NCBI GenBank assembly: GCA_015654495.1
Contig: JAATGW010000108.1
Coordinates: 1-9,458, forward strand
Length of the DNA stretch: 9,458 bases
Reading direction: 5' to 3'
Source: Chitinophagales bacterium
GTDB lineage: Bacteria > Bacteroidota > Bacteroidia > Chitinophagales > Chitinophagaceae
Shown: piece by piece, positions 1-6,638 of the stretch
Numbering within the stretch: position 1 is the stretch's first letter
Layout of the letters: every line of letters begins with the position of its first letter
Program-made: the position numbers and the translations under genes
The notes under the pieces: generated by a model
Databases searched by the model: none
The model's input: the letters and a program-made list of their open reading frames with translations, nothing else
Told to the model about the DNA's origin: nothing

Positions 1-602
1 ACTTTGCATATCTGGACAATGAAATGGAGGCTGAAAAAGTGCTTGTTAAAGAGCTCACACAAACATTGTACACAGTTGCCGATGATGTTTACATGAATGT
101 AAATTTTAATCCTGGTCTGGTTTCCTCCTACCGGTTAATCGGATTTGATAATAAACTTTCCGCTTTAAGCGACAGCAGTGGTGTTATGGAAGGCGGAGAA
201 GTTGGCTCCGGTCACTCGATGATTGCCATATTTGAACTTATACCTACAGTCGAAAATGTGAAAGGGGTAATAAGTGGCGCGATGAAAGAACATGTTGCTG
301 AGGTGGAATTACGTTACCGGCTACCCGATAAAAAGGCAGCTACTTATTTCAGATACCGTTGCCCTTTTAATTTCCTGGAATTTGCTGAGTCGGAACACCA
401 GATACGGTTTGCTGCAACTGTTGCTCTTTTTGGTTCAATGCTGCGTTCTTCAGAATATGTGAAATCTGTAACATGGGAGCAGCTGGTAATTATGGCGAAA
501 GATTACAGCGACGCTACAATCCCGTCTCAGCGCGAATTCAGCGAGCTGGTAGCGAAGGCACAGAAGATTTATGCGGCAAAGAAGAAAAAGAAACCTGAAT
601 AA
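1..602 (+). CDS. yfbK: YfbK-like von Willebrand factor A protein, C-terminal part (5' truncated by window edge)
   Basis: The open frame enters from the left edge: codons from base 3 read FAYLDNEMEAEKVL, so the ATG at 24 is internal and the true start lies outside the window. The visible 199 residues match the C-terminal domain of YfbK-type proteins (DUF3520/YfbK_C). Recognisable marks are the VNFNP..VSSYRLIGF segment, a GGEVGSGHSMIAIFELIP strand pair, VELRYRLPD, and the helical tail RFAATVALFGSMLRSSEY..VTWEQL. In the family this domain follows an N-terminal vWF_A/MIDAS domain, often after a lipoprotein signal or carboxypeptidase-regulatory domain; none of that is visible here. The protein ends in a lysine-rich tail (KKKKKPE). 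Its cellular role is poorly known; family members are usually predicted to be envelope proteins. The family call is strong from remembered similarity to E. coli YfbK; the function is open. Confidence 0.9.
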   Translation, partial: FAYLDNEMEAEKVLVKELTQTLYTVADDVYMNVNFNPGLVSSYRLIGFDNKLSALSDSSGVMEGGEVGSGHSMIAIFELIPTVENVKGVISGAMKEHVAEVELRYRLPDKKAATYFRYRCPFNFLEFAESEHQIRFAATVALFGSMLRSSEYVKSVTWEQLVIMAKDYSDATIPSQREFSELVAKAQKIYAAKKKKKPE

Positions 603-705
603 TTTTTTTGAAGCCCGTGGATTTAAAGCTCGAGAACTCGGAGGATTATCATCGAGGTTGACATTCCTTTCCTTTTTTACATAATTCCGACCGCCCGGCA
701 TAGAT

Positions 706-763
706 ACCCCATTGCGGGGTGCAGGGATTTTAAAGGATTTGGTTAGAATGCCTTGCCCTGCAC
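706..763. repeat. Two adjoining inverted repeats (possible terminator or RNA structure after yfbK)
   Basis: Bases 706-710 ACCCC and 716-720 GGGGT form a 5-bp stem with a 5-base loop. Starting inside its right arm, GTGCAGGG (719-726) is the exact reverse complement of CCCTGCAC (756-763), an 8-bp stem around a 29-base loop. The two stems share bases 719-720, so they may be alternative folds. They lie about 100-160 bases past the yfbK-like stop codon. No U-run follows, so a termination role is only possible. Confidence 0.45.
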
Positions 764-791
764 ATAACAGATAAGTTTTGTCTGGAAGCTA

Positions 792-806
792 ATGCTGAAT
801 CAGCAT
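792..806. repeat. 15-bp palindrome
   Basis: ATGCTGA (792-798) and TCAGCAT (800-806) are perfect reverse complements around a single central A. With no loop space this is more like a dyad protein-binding site than an RNA hairpin, but no regulator or promoter is visible beside it. It may be chance. Confidence 0.35.
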
Positions 807-1022
807 CCTGTGGTAATCAACAGCCCTGTTTGGAACCTGCTGATTCACCCGCTTTGGATTTGGCATTGTGTTGTGAGGTATATAGGTACCCAAAACTGCA
901 GGGAATTAGCATTCCGGAATTCAAAACCCCCGCGCCTGATGACTGATCCGGGTTAAACCGGGAGATTCCGGTTGGTTAAATATATCGGTTTGATCCACCT
1001 GCAGCGGATGCATTTTCCCGCA

Positions 1023-1037
1023 GCCCGCCCTGCGGGC
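1023..1037. repeat. Short GC-rich hairpin
   Basis: GCCCGC (1023-1028) pairs with GCGGGC (1032-1037) across a CCT loop. It sits at the start of a C-rich tract and is the first of three consecutive stem-loops within about 170 bases in the convergent spacer. Confidence 0.5.
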
Positions 1038-1072
1038 CCTCCCCTCCCCCGCCACCACCACCATTTTTTGAA

Positions 1073-1130
1073 GAATGGATATATGCAGATGAAACCTGGG
1101 TACCCAGGGCCCACCTGCTCATATCCATTC
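1073..1130. repeat. 58-base nested inverted repeat with central perfect palindrome
   Basis: The outer arms GAATGGATAT (1073-1082) and ATATCCATTC (1121-1130) are exact reverse complements. Inside, GCAG (1085-1088) can pair with CTGC (1115-1118), and the centre is a perfect 14-bp palindrome, CCTGGGTACCCAGG (1095-1108). The nested symmetry makes one long imperfect hairpin possible on either strand. It resembles the layout of small extragenic palindromic elements; I cannot match it to a named family. There is no target-site duplication obvious at the ends. Confidence 0.55.
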
Positions 1131-1136
1131 GCCGGC

Positions 1137-1190
1137 CGTCCGCCGCAGGCAGAGTACTAGCTAAATTCGCGCATTCGCCTACGGCGGACG
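1137..1190. repeat. 14-bp inverted repeat (CGTCCGCCG.. / ..CGGCGGACG)
   Basis: The left arm 1137-1150 and right arm 1177-1190 are reverse complements except at one position (C1146 against A1181). They enclose a 26-base loop that contains short palindromes. This is the longest GC-rich stem in the spacer and follows the previous nested hairpin by only six bases. It lies about 175 bases beyond the UbiA-family stop codon in that gene's direction, so it could protect or end that transcript. An extragenic repeat is equally possible. Confidence 0.55.
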
Positions 1191-1363
1191 ATGATCAATA
1201 CCGGTATCAATCAACACAAAAATATCGCAACGCGACAGGCATTTCCAAGGGTAAAACATCAATCAATGGAGAGAAAATAACAGATGAAAGAAGATAAAAA
1301 CACCACAGCAGCTTATAATAACTGTATAATTCCTTAGAGCTACAATTCCCTTGATCAGACAGA

Positions 1364-2371
1364 CTAAAGCGAACTGCTTCCGGTAATTCTTCTGAAAAAT
1401 CCAGCGGTGTTTTGTAAAACGAGGTATGCCGATCTCGGGAATAAAATGAGGTGAACCAGCAGAACAATCCATGCCAGTGGATTCATTATTCCAGCCTGGA
1501 CAAGAACAGCCAGTGGCAGAAACACCTGATAGAAATCAGTCATCAGGATTGTGTAGTTATCGGTTGCAGGCGTTTGTATAATTACCGGAACTATGAAAAG
1601 TATCCGGTATAAAGCGGTAACATAAAAAGCATAAAATGCAAGTGCAATAATTGCTATCGGACTATTAAAAAGAAAAAGCATTACAAAAAGTGCAAGCCAT
1701 TCAATTCCCATAATCAGCCAGGTGATCCATTTTGCAGACTCCGTTTCCAGAAAAGTGGCCAGGGTTTTAACTCCACTCTTTTTATCATTCGCCAGGTCAT
1801 GAAACTGGTGCCATAAAATTCCTCTCAGTCCGAAGGCAAATGACCAGCAACCGACAGCAGCGAACCATTTGAGGTCAACGGGTATTCCCATTTTATAACT
1901 AAGGAAAGATACCATGAGCAGGCATGGGAAGAATTCCGATCCCGTAGCGTCTGCGAGCACACCCCAGTAGCCGCGGGCTTTTAGCCGCACAGGAGGAATG
2001 GAGTACAAACTGAAAACAATCCAGGACAAAAGGTAGAGAATGGCTGAAGGCCAGTGATCAGCATAAAAATAGCCAAATACCAGGCCCAGGATTACCGACA
2101 CAGCCGGAAGAAGCCATCGCTTACGTGGAGCAATGCCTGCCATGCGGTTTTTCTTCCCGCTTGCCAGATCTTCATCTATATCTGTGATATCATTGATAAG
2201 ACTTACATAACTCGCACCGGCAACGAGTGAAAGAAAAAGAAATAATATCCATGGTGACAATGAATAAAGATCGCGACCTGATTTCAGCACTGTCATATAA
2301 GCAACAAGGATGATGGAGATCAATTTATATTCCCACCACTCATTAGCTCTTAATGCCGCTGGTACTTTCAT
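1364..2371 (-). CDS. UbiA-superfamily integral-membrane prenyltransferase
   Basis: The 335-residue protein is very hydrophobic, with about eight to nine likely membrane segments. It carries both Mg-diphosphate motifs of the UbiA superfamily: NDITDIDED (N60, D61, D64, D68; the NDxxDxxxD motif) and DLAND (D192, D196; DxxxD). The characteristic loop YSIPPVRLKARG lies at 123-134. Family members transfer a polyprenyl chain from its diphosphate to an acceptor within the membrane: quinone and haem precursors, glycerol lipids, or phosphoribosyl diphosphate in decaprenyl-phosphoribose synthesis. The substrate cannot be read from the sequence. It is the last gene of the operon, 80 bp after the GT2 gene, and no quinone, haem or chlorophyll gene is nearby. 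I therefore infer, with modest confidence, a role in making or modifying a prenyl-linked glycan or glycolipid. The start ATG (2369-2371) gives the normal short N-terminal region before the first membrane helix. Confidence 0.85.
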   Translation of the reverse strand: MKVPAALRANEWWEYKLISIILVAYMTVLKSGRDLYSLSPWILFLFLSLVAGASYVSLINDITDIDEDLASGKKNRMAGIAPRKRWLLPAVSVILGLVFGYFYADHWPSAILYLLSWIVFSLYSIPPVRLKARGYWGVLADATGSEFFPCLLMVSFLSYKMGIPVDLKWFAAVGCWSFAFGLRGILWHQFHDLANDKKSGVKTLATFLETESAKWITWLIMGIEWLALFVMLFLFNSPIAIIALAFYAFYVTALYRILFIVPVIIQTPATDNYTILMTDFYQVFLPLAVLVQAGIMNPLAWIVLLVHLILFPRSAYLVLQNTAGFFRRITGSSSL

Positions 2372-2451
2372 AAAATCGGTTATATCTGTCCGTTATTGAT
2401 GAACCCCCGCACAACCTGATCCCGGTTGAAAAAGGTGGTTTGATCCGGCAC

Positions 2452-3426
2452 TCAAATAGAAGATGCCGGCACCTCTCTGGTGAAATATTTCTTTGTTCGG
2501 GTCTTTAGCTCAAATACTACAAGTGCAAGGGCCATTTTTGGATGCGTGGCAATAGCTTTCTTGAATGATTTAAAGCTGGCGTTAAATGATTTGTTTATTG
2601 TTAATTGCTGAATAGCGTACTGGGTAAGATAATAAACCAGTGACTCTCTGTATTGTTTTCTTTCGTCTCCGGTAAACTGTTTATTGTAACGCTTATACAT
2701 GATTTCCTTATCATAGACATATAGGTGCTGAAGGATTTCATTTTCGTCGCGGCCATCATGGATATTTGAGCCGTCAACATGCTTCACCCAGAGTTTCTCC
2801 TTTGTATAAGCTGCCTTACATTTTTTTGCGAATATCATATCCATTATAATACACCAGTCGTCAGCTATGGAAACGGTTTCATTCCATGCGGAAATGATAG
2901 AGGAGCGGCGCATTACAAGCGATGAAGAAGGAGAAGGACAGCCATTGATGTAAAGGCTCCTTAATTCTTTATCATTAAGCACATTCCAGTATTCATTTCT
3001 GTTTTCCAGAAATGGTTTGAAAAAATTATAGGATTCAAAAGGGTCGATGAAATTTCCATTTCCGGCATCCTGGCTCCAGTTGGCAAATACAAAATCCAGT
3101 TTATTTGCTTCCAGAGCCCGAACAGCATTCTCCAGAAAATTTTTATTCCATACATCGTCTGAATCAAGTGAGCAGATGTACTTTCCGGAAGCATTCCTGA
3201 GGCCGTTATTTCTTGCACGACCCTGACCTCCATGTTCCTGAAGGATATAATTCACCTGGGGATAGTTCTTCATCAGTTCGTCTGTACCATCAGATGAGCC
3301 ATCATCTACAACAATTATTTGCTTGTGCGGATAAGTTTGCTTTATAGCACTCTCAATCGCTTTACCTACCTTGGTACGGCGGTTATAGGTTGGTATTATA
3401 ATTGAGACCAGCGGGAGATTATCCAT
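2452..3426 (-). CDS. Glycosyltransferase family 2 (GT-A fold)
   Basis: The 324-residue protein begins with the typical GT2 strand VSIIIPTYNR (7-16). It continues with VVDDGSSDGT (39-48, nucleotide-sugar binding), the GGQGRARNNGL helix (66-76) and the DxD-type metal site SLDSDD (86-91). ADDW at 188-191 occupies the place of the ED-type catalytic base. The enzyme should transfer a sugar from a nucleotide-sugar donor to a lipid- or glycan-linked acceptor on the cytoplasmic side; donor and acceptor are unknown. There is no membrane segment. The C-terminal 100 residues are basic and helical and may contact the membrane or a partner. Its ATG overlaps the end of the GT4 gene by 8 bp (3419-3426), which implies translational coupling and fixes the start. 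It is third in the exporter operon. Confidence 0.92.
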   Translation of the reverse strand: MDNLPLVSIIIPTYNRRTKVGKAIESAIKQTYPHKQIIVVDDGSSDGTDELMKNYPQVNYILQEHGGQGRARNNGLRNASGKYICSLDSDDVWNKNFLENAVRALEANKLDFVFANWSQDAGNGNFIDPFESYNFFKPFLENRNEYWNVLNDKELRSLYINGCPSPSSSLVMRRSSIISAWNETVSIADDWCIIMDMIFAKKCKAAYTKEKLWVKHVDGSNIHDGRDENEILQHLYVYDKEIMYKRYNKQFTGDERKQYRESLVYYLTQYAIQQLTINKSFNASFKSFKKAIATHPKMALALVVFELKTRTKKYFTREVPASSI

Positions 3427-4636
3427 GAATTAATGTTTTAAGGTGAGCGGCAAAAACCTTTTCAGGTGAGCCAGGCACATGTTCATTTATAAATATTGAA
3501 GCTCTTCTTCCCATTTCTTCCCAGTTTGAACGATTTTCCCAGGCGGTTTCCATTAGCCGGTCAAAAGGTTCATCCAGGGGCAGACCTATAAAACCTGTGA
3601 TGCCATCTTCCACTATTTCGGTATTACCACCTGCATTCGATGCTATCACAGTTCTTCCTGCCGACATCGCCTCCAGCATTACCAGGGGCATCCCTTCGCC
3701 TCTTGAAGGGAGTATTAAGGCATGAAACTCTTCCCAGATTCTTTCTATATCGTTTACAAAACCCCGGAATTCAACACTTTTCAGTTTCAGGTAAGCAGCC
3801 ATTTCTTCTAATGCTTCCTTATCCTTACCATTTCCCATAAATGTGATCGTGAGAGGTCTTTTTTGCCATTTTTCGAAGGCCATAATCCTGAGAAGGATAT
3901 ACTGCCCTTTGTCCATTAAAAAATAACGTCCGATACAGGCTAATTTGTATCCATTGACCACTGAAGGATAAGGAATTATTTTGCGGCTCAGCTTAACCGG
4001 ATTAAAAAGTACGGTCGAGTTTTGTAGTTTACGACCGATCTGTTCTTCTGTAACCCGCAGATTATGTTTACTTACAAAAATATTCAGGAGTGAGTGCTGA
4101 AATACCGTGGAAATAGTTCTCCGTACAAATGGTTCAGGCCAAATGAATTCTGCTGCTTTCTGGCTGATCACAACATAATTCAACTGCATTTCCATGCAAA
4201 CCTGGCCATAAACAACGCCGTCAAAATTAATTCCCTGAGCAACAATCACTAATGTTGGCTGCTGACTTACAAATTTTTCCCTGAGGACTTCATCCGCTCT
4301 GCCAGGAGCAAGGGGATAGGCAGAAGGCTGTACATATTTCCAGGCTCTTCGCCACGCGCGAAAGGCGACCGTTTTTTTGATAACCGGAGGTGGGGCAAGA
4401 TCAACCAGCCTGATTCCGCTGGCAGCAAATTTTACATATTCCGGATGGTTTTTGTTGATCCCCATTTTGTAAATGGAAATGCTATAACCATCCGATTGAA
4501 GATATGGAATGGCCCGGGCCCACAATTCCTCACTACCGCCCCAATCGTCTTCGCACGACGTTATTATGGCGATTTCACCTTTGGACACCAGGTCCTTGGA
4601 TCCATGATAATTACTTTCCTGAAAATCCTGTTTCAT
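3419..4636 (-). CDS. Glycosyltransferase family 4 (GT-B fold)
   Basis: The protein has 405 residues and two Rossmann halves. The N-terminal half carries EDDWGGSEELW (29-39), a glycine-rich acceptor-side loop common in GT4 enzymes. The C-terminal half has ACIGRYFLMDKGQ (233-245) and the GT4 hallmark SRGEGMPLVMLEAMSAG (311-327), with the EX7E pair E314 and E322. ASNAGGNTEIVEDGITG (332-348), the usual donor-binding tail, follows. It should be a retaining cytoplasmic sugar transferase using a nucleotide sugar; the sugar is not predictable. There are 38 bp between the ABC stop and this ATG, and it overlaps the next gene by 8 bp, so it belongs to the same transcript. The first 18 residues are polar and poorly conserved-looking, so a later start is possible. 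Confidence 0.92.
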   Translation of the reverse strand: MKQDFQESNYHGSKDLVSKGEIAIITSCEDDWGGSEELWARAIPYLQSDGYSISIYKMGINKNHPEYVKFAASGIRLVDLAPPPVIKKTVAFRAWRRAWKYVQPSAYPLAPGRADEVLREKFVSQQPTLVIVAQGINFDGVVYGQVCMEMQLNYVVISQKAAEFIWPEPFVRRTISTVFQHSLLNIFVSKHNLRVTEEQIGRKLQNSTVLFNPVKLSRKIIPYPSVVNGYKLACIGRYFLMDKGQYILLRIMAFEKWQKRPLTITFMGNGKDKEALEEMAAYLKLKSVEFRGFVNDIERIWEEFHALILPSRGEGMPLVMLEAMSAGRTVIASNAGGNTEIVEDGITGFIGLPLDEPFDRLMETAWENRSNWEEMGRRASIFINEHVPGSPEKVFAAHLKTLIHG

Positions 4637-4674
4637 CGTACCGGAAAGAAAAATTTGTTTTATAAGGTCTTCGA

Positions 4675-6501
4675 TTACTCGCTTACTGCTACAGGTCTTG
4701 CCGAATGAGTTTGAAATAATTTTGAATAAACTCCATCAGCTCTGCTTATCAGTTCTTCATGTGTTCCTGATTCAACAACACCTTTATTCGCCATCACATA
4801 TATATAGTCAGCATGCTTCACTGTTGATAGCCGGTGACTGATAACAAGAGCAGACCTGTTTCCGATGCGTTCTCTGAAAGTACGGAACAAATCGGATTCA
4901 GATTTTGCATCAAGTGCACTTGTTGCTTCATCAAAAATGATTAACTGTGAAGGACTATAAAATGATCGCGCAATAGCCAGTTTCTGCCATTGCCCTGTAC
5001 TCACTTCATGGCCCTCATCAAATACGCGACCCATCATTGTGTTATAACCCTGAGGGAATTTTTCAATAAATTCATTTGCACCTGAATTTTTCGCAGCTTC
5101 TTTCATATCTGCTTCACGGAATTCACCTTCAATATCTCCATATCTTATACAATCTGACACTGGTACATTATAGCGCACAAAATCCTGAAATACGGTGCTT
5201 ACCTGTTTCCTGTATTCTGATATGTCGAACTGCCTGATATCAGTTCCGCCCATTGTGATTTTGCCTTCTACGGGATCGTATAGTCTGCATAATAATTTGA
5301 TCATTGTGGATTTCCCGGCCCCGTTAAGCCCTACAAGAGCCACAATTTTTCCGGCAGGAATTTTTAATGATACATCAACCAAAGTTGGTTCATCAGCATG
5401 CGGATAATTAAAATACATCTTCTCAATACTGAAGTCTAGATTTTCACCTGATGGAACCGGCTTAGGTGTTTTTGGTTTGAATAAGGTAGAACCAAGATCA
5501 AACAGTTCAAAAATATTCGCCACGAAAATATTGCTCTGATACATTCTTGAAATGGACCCTGCAAATGCCTGCATAATTGTAAATGTCTGCGGAAAAATTA
5601 CAAGGAATACCGCAATATCGCCTACACTTGTTTCTCCTTTCAATGTGCCAAACACGATATACGCGGTTATCGCATAAAATGCGGAAGTCACCATCACCAT
5701 GGTAATGATCTCCACAAGTGTTCTTCTTTTATTTAACTGGAGTTGCTCCGATATCAGTGTGTTTCGGATTGAAGTAAACTGGTTAAGTAGAAATCTGCCT
5801 AACGAAAAAGCTCTTATTTCTTTAGCAGAACTATCTCCCGTAATCAGGTTACTCAGATAGGAAGATTTACGCTCAAGCGGAGTTTGTCTGCGTTGCCATT
5901 CATAGAGTTTGTCAGAAAACTTTACTCTGACAAAGAGAATCGGTAAAACAAATAAAGCAAGTATCGGCATCAGCATCCAGTCAATTGTAACGAGTACAGA
6001 TCCGACTGCGGCAAGCATAAAAAAATTACGGATCATATCAAAAAGATTCACGACCACTGCATAGGGATGTATAGCACCTGCTTCGCGAGCCCTTTTTAGA
6101 ATATCAAGGTAATCTGGCCTCTCATAATAGGTAAGGTCCAGCTCTAGTGTGTGAGCGTGGATGCGTTCGTCTACGTGAAGGCTTATTTTTGCACCAAGGT
6201 ATTCTGTTATATACGAAGAGATTGATTTGATACATGAATAGAGAATGGAAATAACTCCGGCTATTGAAATATAACGGAGCATCACACTGATGTAATTATC
6301 ACCGGCAGTGTTTTTTGCTGCAACTGCATCAATAAGTAATTTCAGCATGATAAGAGTACCAAACCACAACACAGATTCAAGAACGATGAAAATAGCAGCG
6401 CGTATGGTGAGTCCTGGTGCAATTGACCAGATCAATTGCAGAGTGCGTGTCAAATTCAGGTTTCTGCGGAATTTTTTTATCCGTTCACTTATCGTGGCCA
6501 T
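4675..6501 (-). CDS. ABC exporter half-transporter (fused membrane and ATPase domains)
   Basis: The 608-residue protein is a type IV ABC exporter, in the MsbA/PglK/MdlB-like group by architecture. It has a six-helix membrane domain (about residues 28-325) and then an ATPase domain (about 355-600). Visible motifs are Walker A GLNGAGKST (391-399, K397), the Q-loop glutamine Q439 in VFQD, signature VSTGQWQK (500-507), Walker B LIIFDEATSALD (520-531, catalytic E525) and the switch histidine H556 in VISHRLS. The signature departs from LSGGQ at two positions. All catalytic residues are intact, and the protein should work as a homodimer in the inner membrane. As the first gene of an operon with two glycosyltransferases and a prenyltransferase, it most likely flips or exports their lipid-linked product; a peptide or drug substrate cannot be excluded. 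It is preceded by a hairpin/T-run leader element. Confidence 0.93.
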   Translation of the reverse strand: MATISERIKKFRRNLNLTRTLQLIWSIAPGLTIRAAIFIVLESVLWFGTLIMLKLLIDAVAAKNTAGDNYISVMLRYISIAGVISILYSCIKSISSYITEYLGAKISLHVDERIHAHTLELDLTYYERPDYLDILKRAREAGAIHPYAVVVNLFDMIRNFFMLAAVGSVLVTIDWMLMPILALFVLPILFVRVKFSDKLYEWQRRQTPLERKSSYLSNLITGDSSAKEIRAFSLGRFLLNQFTSIRNTLISEQLQLNKRRTLVEIITMVMVTSAFYAITAYIVFGTLKGETSVGDIAVFLVIFPQTFTIMQAFAGSISRMYQSNIFVANIFELFDLGSTLFKPKTPKPVPSGENLDFSIEKMYFNYPHADEPTLVDVSLKIPAGKIVALVGLNGAGKSTMIKLLCRLYDPVEGKITMGGTDIRQFDISEYRKQVSTVFQDFVRYNVPVSDCIRYGDIEGEFREADMKEAAKNSGANEFIEKFPQGYNTMMGRVFDEGHEVSTGQWQKLAIARSFYSPSQLIIFDEATSALDAKSESDLFRTFRERIGNRSALVISHRLSTVKHADYIYVMANKGVVESGTHEELISRADGVYSKLFQTHSARPVAVSE

Positions 6502-6515
6502 CAGAGGTAATCTTC

Positions 6516-6545
6516 AAAAAAAAAAATATTTCCTTCCAGGAAATA
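6516..6545 (-). terminator. Terminator-like hairpin with T11 run in the leader of the ABC operon (possible attenuator)
   Basis: Read on the minus strand, TATTTCCT (6545-6538), loop GGA (6537-6535) and AGGAAATA (6534-6527) form an 8-bp stem. It is followed immediately by eleven T (6526-6516), the form of an intrinsic terminator. It ends 14 bases before the ABC start codon. The next gene upstream on this strand, dnaJ, is already served by a strong terminator at 7446-7485, so a leader attenuator for the ABC-glycosyltransferase operon is a reasonable inference. The stem is AT-rich (two G-C pairs), so termination may be partial. Confidence 0.45.
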
Positions 6546-6613
6546 ATTATTAAACAGCTATAGAAAACGCTGAAAATCACCCGAAAGTATTTAAAAAGCT
6601 AAGTTATTCTGCT

Positions 6614-6638
6614 ATTTTGAAGCCCCCGTTTTCAAAAT
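6614..6638. repeat. 8-bp inverted repeat with C-rich loop
   Basis: ATTTTGAA (6614-6621) and TTCAAAAT (6631-6638) are exact reverse complements around the loop GCCCCCGTT. It lies about 115 bases upstream of the ABC start, in the range of a promoter or operator for that operon. A similar string, TTTTGAAGCCCG, occurs at 606-617 just after the yfbK-like gene, without the second arm. Confidence 0.35.

Larger units (their letters stand above)
603..1363. other. Long non-coding spacer between convergent genes, rich in inverted repeats
   Basis: These 761 bases lie between the 3' ends of the yfbK-like gene (+) and the UbiA-family gene (-). I see no credible gene: the open frames are short, proline/histidine-rich or run out of the neighbouring UbiA gene in the wrong frame. 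What the stretch does hold is a succession of inverted repeats (listed separately at 706-763, 792-806, 1023-1037, 1073-1130 and 1137-1190), plus short perfect palindromes at 911-920 (ATTCCGGAAT) and 1198-1207 (ATACCGGTAT). Base composition changes abruptly around 1015-1060, where a C-rich run stands out from the AT-richer surroundings. The stretch probably contains the transcription ends of both neighbours, but no classical hairpin-plus-U-run terminator is evident. Confidence 0.7.

Noticed and set aside
24..26. ATG at 24 as the start of the first gene
   Set aside because: The frame is open to the left edge, and the residues before it (FAYLDNE) fit the YfbK family, so this Met is internal.
450..701. 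83-codon minus-strand frame over the end of the yfbK-like gene
   Set aside because: It is antisense to the conserved YfbK C-terminal domain and shows no family features.
972..1160. 62-codon plus-strand frame rich in Pro, Arg and His
   Set aside because: It runs through the C-rich tract and two of the inverted repeats, has no domain or signal, and its composition follows the odd base composition. Not a credible gene.
603..1363. Possible CRISPR array, tRNA or IS element in the long spacers
   Set aside because: There are no regularly spaced direct repeats, no tRNA cloverleaf or CCA-type end that I could find, and no transposase frame. The repeats seen are inverted and unequal.
1207..1467. Minus-strand frame of 86 codons at the 3' end of the UbiA-family gene
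   Set aside because: About 100 bases overlap the prenyltransferase in another frame, and the rest has no recognisable pattern. I considered a frameshifted UbiA C-terminus, but the in-frame protein already has the full set of helices.
2961..3233. 90-codon minus-strand frame inside the GT2 gene
   Set aside because: Alternative frame of a gene with clear motifs in the main frame; no independent support.
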